18,486 nt of DNA from Acidobacteriota bacterium (GTDB lineage: Bacteria; Acidobacteriota; Terriglobia; Terriglobales; Acidobacteriaceae), in NCBI GenBank assembly GCA_021780095.1, contig JAJXZK010000165.1, positions 1-18,486 on the forward strand, in the 5' to 3' direction. Positions 1 through 5,797 of the stretch are shown here, in pieces (the stretch's first letter is position 1; each line of letters begins with the position of its first letter). The translations under genes were made by a program, and so were the position numbers. The notes below the pieces were generated by a model. That model was not told where the DNA came from. It was given only the letters and a program-made list of their open reading frames with translations, and ran no database searches.

Positions 1-1
1 C

Positions 2-592
2 CAGAACATCATTTCCGTGAAGGCGCACAATGCGGACGGCACCGTGACCGAATATGTAAGCACCGACTGGAAGGGACCAGTCAAGGGCGTAGAGCGCGTC
101 ATGGATTGCATGGATTGCCATAACCAAGCCACGCACGTGTTTCAGACGCCGCAGGCGGCCGTCAATGAAGCGATGCTGGATAGCAGCGTGAACCCGGCGT
201 TGCCGTTCGTCCATAAAGAGGGATTGCAACTGATCCAGGCGGAATATCCCTCACAGGAGGAAGCTGCGGCAAAAATCACGAACGGACTGGAAAACTACTA
301 CAGTACGCAATACCCGGCGGTCTGGAGCAGCCAGCGGCCGCAGATTGAAGGCGCGGCGCGCACACTGGTCGCGATCTACAAGCGGAATGTATTCCCGTCG
401 ATGAAGGTGAAGTGGGGCACGTATCCGAACAATATTGGACACAATGATTTTCCCGGCTGCTTTCGCTGCCACGACGGAAACCATGTCTCGAAGAGCGGGA
501 AGACGCTGACGGGCGATTGCAGCGTCTGCCATAATTTGCTGGCAGTGGATGACAAAAATCCGAAAGTGTTGAACGATCTGGGCATGCAGTAG
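2..592 (+). CDS. Multihaem c-type cytochrome (NapC/NirT-like), C-terminal part
   Basis: The reading frame is open from the first bases, so the 5' end lies outside the window and the GTG at 17 is not taken as the true start. The visible part is about 196 residues and holds three CxxCH haem-attachment motifs: CMDCH near residue 36-40 of the fragment, then CFRCH and CSVCH close together in the last 45 residues. Several other histidines could be distal haem ligands. The context of the first motif (MDCMDCHN followed by TH) is typical of NapC/NirT-type and related multihaem cytochromes common in acidobacteria. These proteins act outside the cytoplasmic membrane as electron-transfer proteins. The missing N-terminus should carry a signal or anchor and further haem motifs. 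Electron donor, acceptor and total haem number cannot be read from this fragment. The gene converges with the minus-strand stress-protein gene across a 111-base gap. Confidence 0.85.
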   Translation, partial: QNIISVKAHNADGTVTEYVSTDWKGPVKGVERVMDCMDCHNQATHVFQTPQAAVNEAMLDSSVNPALPFVHKEGLQLIQAEYPSQEEAAAKITNGLENYYSTQYPAVWSSQRPQIEGAARTLVAIYKRNVFPSMKVKWGTYPNNIGHNDFPGCFRCHDGNHVSKSGKTLTGDCSVCHNLLAVDDKNPKVLNDLGMQ

Positions 593-703
593 TCGGAGCA
601 GGGGCGGGCTGGGGTTGACACGACCGGTGCGCGAGTGGCGATGTCATATCCCAGGCGCCGCGCCATGGGGGAGGGGCTGGGGAAGGGAATTTGCAGTCCG
701 GAT

Positions 704-1654
704 TTATGCCGGATTTTGAGTTCGCTGGTCCGCGGAGGCATGACGTGGAGTGCTTTGCCATGCTGACTCCTCTTTCAATACCAGGACAGGACAATGCGCT
801 TCGCAAAGCACGCGATAGGCGATGCCGGGGATGAAGCGGGGATTAAAGGCAGAGTGCGCCGATGCGCCGAGAAGGATCATGTCCGCAGCATGATGTTTCG
901 CATAATGAAGAATGGCTTCCGCGGGCTGCCCGTAGACGACCTCGCAGGAAGCGTGGGCCTTGCGCAGGGGCTTGATCGTCAATAAATCTTCCAACATGCG
1001 GTTGGCATATCCTCGTGCCGAGATGGTGGTGGGATGCTCGGGAACAACGTTCTGCAGCACGTGGACCAGGGTAATGTCGGCGCCGCGTTTTTCGGCAACG
1101 CTGAGGGCAAATTCCGCGATGCGGCGGGAACTATGGTCGAGTGCGGCGGCAAACACGATGCGAACGTGGTCCTGCAAGGAGGCATCCCTGGGGACAGCCT
1201 TTGGACCCACTGCGAGCACTGGAATGTCAATTTGATGGAAAAGCGATTCAGCGATGGATCCCAGAATGTGGTGATGGAATTTGGCTTTACCGTGGGAGCC
1301 GGCGATGAGGCGGTCGGCTTTCCATTCGGAGGCGGCAGCGAGAATTTCCTTCACGGTATGGCCGGTGGCCAATTGAAACGAGCATTTAATGCCTTCGGCC
1401 CTGGCGTCGGCGATGACCTTGCCGAGCGTGGTTTCGGCCGATTTCTGCATGGCGGCGGCATCGAAATAGACCATCAACACGGGGTCGATGGGCGCTGCGC
1501 TGGGGTCGGGAAGAACGTGAATAATGCGCAGCTCAGCCTTGTATGCGAGCGCCTGCTGCCTGGCGATCGGAAGAGTGAATCCTAGGTCGGTAAGGTCCGT
1601 GGCCAAGAGGATGCGCCGTGGATGTGTCCATTCCCGGAACTGTTTGTTGGACAT
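704..1654 (-). CDS. Universal stress protein, tandem UspA domains
   Basis: 316 residues forming two consecutive Usp domains. Domain 1 spans about residues 12-150, opens with RRILLATDLT, and has an intact ATP-binding signature G-x2-G-x9-G-S at residues 119-133. Domain 2 spans about 160-297 and has a degenerate signature (GASAHSAF...PG), so only the first domain is predicted to bind nucleotide in the classical way. The start is supported by a GAGGAG ribosome site about 6 bases before the ATG. Usp proteins are cytoplasmic and linked to survival under starvation, hypoxia or redox stress; the exact role here is not determinable. It lies 144 bases downstream of a second Usp gene on the same strand. 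A perfect GTGCCA/TGGCAC inverted repeat sits in that gap, so it may have its own promoter. Confidence 0.9.
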   Translation of the reverse strand: MSNKQFREWTHPRRILLATDLTDLGFTLPIARQQALAYKAELRIIHVLPDPSAAPIDPVLMVYFDAAAMQKSAETTLGKVIADARAEGIKCSFQLATGHTVKEILAAASEWKADRLIAGSHGKAKFHHHILGSIAESLFHQIDIPVLAVGPKAVPRDASLQDHVRIVFAAALDHSSRRIAEFALSVAEKRGADITLVHVLQNVVPEHPTTISARGYANRMLEDLLTIKPLRKAHASCEVVYGQPAEAILHYAKHHAADMILLGASAHSAFNPRFIPGIAYRVLCEAHCPVLVLKEESAWQSTPRHASADQRTQNPA

Positions 1655-1705
1655 AGGAAACTCCTCAGTATCAATTCATTGTGGACGCCGGGTACATCTC
1701 TGGCT

Positions 1706-1719
1706 GTGCCAACTGGCAC
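1706..1719. promoter_or_regulatory. 14-bp palindrome GTGCCA-AC-TGGCAC upstream of a Usp gene
   Basis: Two perfect 6-base arms separated by two bases lie about 52-65 bases upstream of the ATG of the Usp gene at 1654, in the gap after the preceding Usp gene. It could be an operator for a dimeric regulator or a small hairpin. No U-tract follows on the minus strand, so a terminator is less likely. No regulator can be named. Confidence 0.35.
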
Positions 1720-1798
1720 GCATGTTTGTGATTCCTGTCACCGCTAAGGCCCTCGCCAAGACGCATGGTCCAGCGCGTCTGGATGCTGCCGGAGAGAG

Positions 1799-2701
1799 TT
1801 AGAACAAAACTGTCTGACGACTGTGCGGACGCGCCGCCTGGATATGGCGGGGCGCATGAACATCGCGGAGAATCATGGCGGGACAGCGCGCCATCCGCAA
1901 GACGCGGGCCATTATGCCGGGCCGCATGTGGGACAACAGTTCTCCGCCGCGATGCACGCTCATGACCAGGAGATCGGCTTGCGAGTCTTCCGCCATGCGG
2001 AGTATCTCGTCTGCCGGTTCACCTTCACGAATCAGGCATTGTGGCTTGATGGTCAGCCAAGCTTCGCGGTTCATCATGGCTTCCAGGGCGTCGAACTGGC
2101 CCTCAGAAAGACTGGCAATTCCTTCTTCGCGCACGGTAAAGATGGTGAGGCGAGCGTGGTGACCGCTGGCGATTTCGCCGGCAAGGCGGGCTGCGTCGGT
2201 GACGCCTTCCGCGGTGTCGCATGCCAGCATGAGGTGCTTCCACGGAATGGTCTGCTTGGCCATGGCCGCAGCCAGCGGGCCCACGACGATGACGGGGTGA
2301 TCCGACTTGCGGATGACTGCCTCCGCCGTGGAGCCCAGGAGTAAGCGCTCCAGGCCGGTCTTTTCCTCCGTGCCGACCACGATGCAGGCGGCGTTGAGTT
2401 GATCGGCGAGGCGGATGATCTCATGTGCCGGTGTGCCGAATACAAGGGTGCCTTCGATCTCGATTCCACTGCCATGCAATCTCTTCCGGGCGGCATTTAC
2501 GTATTCTTCAAGCTCCAATTCCTGGATTCGCAAGATATCAGGAGAATCGTCGGTAACGATGGGCATGACATAGACGAAATGCAATGGCCGTAATTCCTGC
2601 TGAGCCAGCTTCACCGCATATTCTAAAATCGACTTAGACAGCTGGGAAAAATCAATCCCAACCAAGATCGGGCCTTGGGTCAGTTCCGGGTTAGTCGGCA
2701 T
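1799..2701 (-). CDS. Universal stress protein, tandem UspA domains (second copy)
   Basis: 300 residues from the ATG at 2701. That start was chosen because AGGGAGG lies 7 bases upstream of it and the protein then begins just before the first Usp strand (PILVGIDFS); a longer frame to 2770 has no such support. Domain 1 (about 9-142) has a near-canonical ATP loop at residues 110-124 (GTEE...LLLGS), with Glu in place of the second Gly. Domain 2 (about 150-285) has only a degenerate loop (SVHRGGELLSHMRPG). It is related in architecture to the Usp gene just downstream on the same strand, suggesting an old duplication. It is divergent from the phosphotransacetylase-family gene, sharing a roughly 300-base regulatory region. 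A role in energy or redox stress is inferred from family and context. Confidence 0.9.
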   Translation of the reverse strand: MPTNPELTQGPILVGIDFSQLSKSILEYAVKLAQQELRPLHFVYVMPIVTDDSPDILRIQELELEEYVNAARKRLHGSGIEIEGTLVFGTPAHEIIRLADQLNAACIVVGTEEKTGLERLLLGSTAEAVIRKSDHPVIVVGPLAAAMAKQTIPWKHLMLACDTAEGVTDAARLAGEIASGHHARLTIFTVREEGIASLSEGQFDALEAMMNREAWLTIKPQCLIREGEPADEILRMAEDSQADLLVMSVHRGGELLSHMRPGIMARVLRMARCPAMILRDVHAPRHIQAARPHSRQTVLF

Positions 2702-3004
2702 AATTTTGCCTCCCTTAAGCCAGATCATAGGAGGGGGGGAACGAAAACCGTGTGATGGAGCGCACATCACCGCGTGACGTCTGGCACATTTCTGTCGAGC
2801 GCCAGGAGGGTCGGCGGGTGAGCGTCGCGCAACCGCGGGGATGGGCGGCAGCCGTGACGGTCGTCACTCAGGGGCAAACAGTCGGTACTTTATCCTGAAT
2901 AGTTGTTTCGCCGGCAGCCGCGCGACCTCAGTGGAAGCGCGAAGCAAGGCATGCGTGAGTTTCATCTAGACCTTGAACACCGGAAGTTAGAAAGAAGGCA
3001 CTCA
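2702..3004. promoter_or_regulatory. Divergent promoter region between Usp and phosphotransacylase genes
   Basis: A 303-base gap with no convincing gene separates two divergent genes. It contains TCAC-CGC-GTGA (2767-2777), a perfect CRP/FNR-type GTGA-N6-TCAC site (2854-2867), and a TATCCT hexamer (2891-2896) that could be the -10 element for the plus-strand gene. No good -35 hexamer was seen for it, which would fit an activator-dependent promoter. A TGGCAC at about 2783-2788 resembles a sigma-54 -24 element, but the matching -12 GC is absent. Confidence 0.5.
2854..2867. promoter_or_regulatory. CRP/FNR-type operator GTGA-N6-TCAC
   Basis: The two 4-base halves are perfectly inverted around CGGTCG, and the inner bases extend the symmetry to 6-base arms. 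The centre is at 2860.5. If TATCCT at 2891-2896 is the -10 element, transcription would start near 2902-2903, putting the operator near -41.5, the class II activator position. Which member of the CRP/FNR superfamily would bind cannot be told from the site. Confidence 0.5.
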
Positions 3005-3967
3005 ATGTCGACCCATACCAGTACTGTGGTGAGCCGTTTCGATTTGCTTCTGGAACGCGCCCGGCAACTGCCGCCCATTCCGGTTGCTGTCTGTTATCCA
3101 TTGACCAAAGTCGCGCTGGCCGGGGCGCTGGAGTCGGCGGTTTGCGACGTGATTCGCCCAATCCTGGTGGGACCGAAGGAGAAAATACAGCGTCTCGCCG
3201 AGATGGAAAAGTTCGATATCGCATCCTGTGAGATGGTTGATGCCGGAGACGAAGTTCAGTCGGCAAAGATTTCTGTGGAGCTTTGCCGCTCTAAAGTGGC
3301 CGACGCACTGATGAAAGGAAGTTTGCATACGGATGCGTTTATGCGCCCGGTGCTGGCGAAGGAAACCGGGTTGCGCACCTTGCGGCGAATCAGCCATTCC
3401 TTTGTGATGGAAACGCCGGCGTACGATCGCATTTTGCTGATTACCGACGCGGCGATCAATATACTGCCGACCCTGGACGACAAGGTGGACATTGTGCAGA
3501 ACGCCATCGACCTGGCCCATGTGCTGGGCGTGCCGGTGCCGAAGGTGGCGATTCTGTCGGCGGTGGAGACGGTCCAGTCCAGCATTGTTTCGACCATCCA
3601 CGCGGCGGCGTTGTGCAAGATGGCGGACCGGGGACAAATTACCGGAGGCATTCTGGATGGGCCCCTGGCGTTCGATACGGCGGTGAGCCCGGAAGCGATG
3701 AAGATCAAGCATCTAGTTTCCGCGGTGGCGGGGCAGGCCGATATCGTGGTGGTTCCAGATCTTGAATCCGGTAACATGCTGGCGAAGCAGTTGGAATATC
3801 TGGGTGGGGCGAGCCTTGCGGGGATTGTGACGGGTGCGTCGGTGCCGATTATTTTGACCAGTCGGGCGGACTCGGCCAAGACGCGGATGACCTCCGCGGC
3901 AGTTGCGTTGCTGATGCACGCGAGCGCGATGTCGAAAGACACGACGCACGACGAGCCGGAGTGTTGA
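3005..3967 (+). CDS. Phosphate acetyl/butyryltransferase family protein
   Basis: 320 residues from the ATG at 3005, chosen because GAAGG stands 6 bases upstream; a TTG 34 codons earlier in the same frame has no such support. The whole protein is one PTA_PTB domain. Family-typical blocks are LMKGSLHTDAFMRPVL (102-117), GGILDGPLAFD (214-224), PDLESGNML (251-259) and the C-terminal ILTSRAD (283-289). Such enzymes interconvert acyl-CoA plus phosphate with acyl-phosphate plus CoA in the cytoplasm, allowing ATP formation with an acetate- or butyrate-kinase-type partner. No kinase gene is in the window. Length and block spelling match the phosphate butyryltransferase / short Pta branch (also found as the C-terminal half of MaoC-fused proteins) rather than long E. 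coli-type Pta. Acyl specificity cannot be decided. It stands divergent from two stress-protein genes and ends at a strong terminator, so it is probably monocistronic. Confidence 0.88.
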   Translation: MSTHTSTVVSRFDLLLERARQLPPIPVAVCYPLTKVALAGALESAVCDVIRPILVGPKEKIQRLAEMEKFDIASCEMVDAGDEVQSAKISVELCRSKVADALMKGSLHTDAFMRPVLAKETGLRTLRRISHSFVMETPAYDRILLITDAAINILPTLDDKVDIVQNAIDLAHVLGVPVPKVAILSAVETVQSSIVSTIHAAALCKMADRGQITGGILDGPLAFDTAVSPEAMKIKHLVSAVAGQADIVVVPDLESGNMLAKQLEYLGGASLAGIVTGASVPIILTSRADSAKTRMTSAAVALLMHASAMSKDTTHDEPEC

Positions 3968-3968
3968 A

Positions 3969-3989
3969 CGGCCATCGTTCGGATGGCTG
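3969..3989 (+). other. Small hairpin just after the phosphotransacylase stop
   Basis: GCCATC (3971-3976) and GATGGC (3982-3987) form a perfect stem around GTTCG, extendable by a C-G pair at 3969/3989 and a G-U at 3970/3988. It immediately precedes the intrinsic terminator and may help 3'-end stability. Confidence 0.4.
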
Positions 3990-3990
3990 G

Positions 3991-4027
3991 AAAAAGCCGG
4001 GACCCGTGGCATGGGTTCCGGCTTTTT
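3991..4027 (+). terminator. Rho-independent terminator of the phosphotransacylase gene
   Basis: AAAAAGCCGG pairs with CCGGCTTTTT, and the inner GACCC pairs with GGGTT, giving a stem of about 15 pairs around a 7-base loop and ending in a run of six T. The flanking A and T tracts make it plausible on both strands. It also shows that the long upstream extension of the hisS frame (to 4011) is not translated as part of HisRS. Confidence 0.88.
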
Positions 4028-4130
4028 TGTGAGTAGCGCCGCGCGAAAGTCCCTGCCGTACGGTCGGAGAAGACTATTCCGACCCAGTCCATCGCCTTTC
4101 GGCAACAGACCATTTATCGTTGATACAGCG

Positions 4131-5738
4131 ATGATGAGTCAGATCAAGGCGGTACGGGGCACGCGCGATTTGCTGCCGCCGGAAACAGAACTATGGAATC
4201 GAGTGGAAGCAACAGCGCGGCGCGTGTTCGAGCGCTATGCGTTCGGGGAAATTCGCACGCCCATTTTTGAAGATACGCAGCTGTTTGCGCGCGGCGTGGG
4301 CGAAGAGACCGACATTGTTTCCAAGGAACTATTTTCTTGGCAAGACAATGAGAGATTTGATGTGCGTCGCATGGTAGACGCGTGGCTTCAAGAGCATGAC
4401 GGGGAATTCTCAATCCTCGGTAGGGAGATTACCGTCGCTGGTTCCAAACTTGACCTCGTCGTGCAATATTCAGGCAGCAATATCATCGAAATTGTCGAAT
4501 TCAAAGGTCGAGAAGATACTAGATCGGTTCAGGTCATTCATCGACACATGGACGCGTGGGCAGCCCAATCGACAAACACTCAATTAAGGGGACGATTGGT
4601 AGTCCCTGCTCGCTCAGGTACCGCGAGGATACATGTAAGTCCAGGTGTTGAAAAGGAAGAGATCAGAGGAGAGTTTTTCTCGTCATCGCAATCGCTGACG
4701 TTACGGCCGGAAAATACCGCCGGCGTGGTCCGGGCCTACATCGAGCACAAGCTGGGCGACAGCGGGCTGCTGCAAAAGCTCTACTATATAGGTCCGCAGT
4801 TTCGCCGGGAACGGCCGCAGAAGGGGCGGTACCGTCAGTTTTACCAGATTGGCGCCGAGGTGATTGGGCCGGTGAGCGCGGGCAGCGAATCGCCGCTACG
4901 CGATGCGGAAGTACTGGAGATGCTGGCCACGTTTCTGGATGAGCTGGGCGTGACAGGGTGGACGCTGGAGTTGAATTCGGTGGGCTCGGCGCAGGACCGG
5001 CCGCGATATGTGGAAGCGTTGCGGACGGCGCTGACGGATGTGGCGGCGCGGCTGTGCGAGGATTGCCAGCGGCGGGCGGTCACCAATCCGCTGCGGGTGC
5101 TGGACTGTAAAGTGCCGGAGGATCAGGAGAAGATCAACGCGCTGCCGAAGATTGCGGATTTTCTGGACGAGGATTCGCGGGCGCATTTTGCCGCGGTGCT
5201 GGCTGCGCTGGATGCGTGTGGCGTGCAGTACACGGTGAATCCGAGGCTGGTGCGGGGATTGGATTACTACACGCGGACGACGTTTGAGTTTACTCATGGC
5301 GGTTTAGGTGCGCAGAATGCGTTGCTGGGCGGCGGACGCTATGACGGGTTGAGCGAAGCCATTGGCGGTCCGAAGGCTCCGGGAATTGGATTTGCGATTG
5401 GTGCGGACCGGCTGGTGTTGACGCTGCAGGCGGGGGCTTCGGGAGAGATGGTGAGTGCGCTGGCGGATGCGTATGTTGCTCCGCTGGGCGAGCCGCAGCA
5501 GGCAGCGGCATTGGTGCTGGCGCGGGAATTGCGTCGCGCGGGATTGCGGGTGGAACTGGGAGATGGATCGTTCCGGCTGAAGAAATCTTTTGAGATGGGG
5601 AACAAGGTGGCGCAGACGATTGTGTTGTTTGGAGAAGACGAAGCAAAGTCGGGTGTGTTGACGGTGAAGGATTTCTCGACTGGAGAACAGACGAAGGTTG
5701 CACGCGGAGAATTGGCGGAAGTTCTTCGCAAGAAGTAA
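4131..5738 (+). CDS. hisS: Histidyl-tRNA synthetase with a NucS-like insert
   Basis: HisRS charges tRNA-His in the cytoplasm. From the ATG at 4131 (an ATG at 4134 is equally possible; neither has a strong ribosome site) the product is 535 residues, roughly 110 more than usual. HisRS features are in order: KAVRGTRDLLPP near the start, a motif 1 region (FGEIRTPIFEDTQLF), SLTLRPENT, motif 2 (YYIGPQFRRERPQKGRYRQF), HisA loop (RLVRGLDYYTR), HisB (LLGGGRYDGL), motif 3 (GIGFAIGADRL) and a C-terminal anticodon-binding domain from about residue 440. All catalytic blocks are intact, so an active enzyme is expected. The excess length is one in-frame insert at about residues 73-186, in the hairpin loop between KELFSWQD and SQSLTLRPE, where most bacterial HisRS have only a few residues. 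The insert is described separately. aspS follows after 59 bases with no terminator, suggesting co-transcription. Confidence 0.95.
   Translation: MMSQIKAVRGTRDLLPPETELWNRVEATARRVFERYAFGEIRTPIFEDTQLFARGVGEETDIVSKELFSWQDNERFDVRRMVDAWLQEHDGEFSILGREITVAGSKLDLVVQYSGSNIIEIVEFKGREDTRSVQVIHRHMDAWAAQSTNTQLRGRLVVPARSGTARIHVSPGVEKEEIRGEFFSSSQSLTLRPENTAGVVRAYIEHKLGDSGLLQKLYYIGPQFRRERPQKGRYRQFYQIGAEVIGPVSAGSESPLRDAEVLEMLATFLDELGVTGWTLELNSVGSAQDRPRYVEALRTALTDVAARLCEDCQRRAVTNPLRVLDCKVPEDQEKINALPKIADFLDEDSRAHFAAVLAALDACGVQYTVNPRLVRGLDYYTRTTFEFTHGGLGAQNALLGGGRYDGLSEAIGGPKAPGIGFAIGADRLVLTLQAGASGEMVSALADAYVAPLGEPQQAAALVLARELRRAGLRVELGDGSFRLKKSFEMGNKVAQTIVLFGEDEAKSGVLTVKDFSTGEQTKVARGELAEVLRKK
4347..4688 (+). other. 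In-frame insert in hisS: predicted NucS/DUF91-like PD-(D/E)XK nuclease domain
   Basis: About 114 codons without a stop, interrupting HisRS between class II motifs 1 and 2. Numbered from the ATG at 4131, the insert reads as a compact alpha/beta domain. It has a helix with WLQEH (about 85-89), strand ILGREI (95-100), LDLVV with the candidate metal-binding Asp108, a turn, IVEFK with Glu123-x-Lys125, a helix with Gln134 and HMDAW, then LRGRLVVP (152-159) and a final segment to KEEI. The order of these blocks matches the C-terminal nuclease domain of NucS/EndoMS (LGRE, then iDll, then vvElK, then a Q-containing helix, then a RG-hydrophobic strand). Counted by hand, GC over 4341-4690 is about 49%, against about 57% just upstream and 64% just downstream within hisS, suggesting foreign origin. 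No intein splice residues or terminal HN are visible. The assignment is by eye; nuclease activity is not shown. Confidence 0.7.
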
Positions 5739-5797
5739 AAGGCGCGTCGGTTGAGGCGTTAGGAAACGAAAAAATCTAGCACGGCAATAAGGAAACG

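Noticed and set aside
1034..1585. 183-codon open frame on the plus strand
   Set aside because: It lies wholly antisense to a clear universal stress protein gene and has no family resemblance.
2780..2800. Sigma-54 promoter at TGGCAC
   Set aside because: The -24 element fits, but the conserved GC of the -12 element is missing at the required spacing.
4011..4130. Forty-codon N-terminal extension of HisRS
   Set aside because: The extended start lies inside the intrinsic terminator of the preceding gene, and HisRS proteins begin close to the KAVRGTRDLLPP block.
4347..4688. Intein or group I intron in hisS
   Set aside because: There is no N-terminal Cys/Ser splice block and no terminal His-Asn before a Cys/Ser/Thr. 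The segment is open for about 114 codons with protein-like composition, which an intron would not need.
4332..4692. Imperfect 18-base direct repeat (13 of 18 identical) at the two edges of the hisS insert, 4332-4349 and 4675-4692, as a target-site duplication
   Set aside because: The offset is 343 bases, not a multiple of three, so a clean duplication of this length would have broken the reading frame. The match is also weak enough to be chance.
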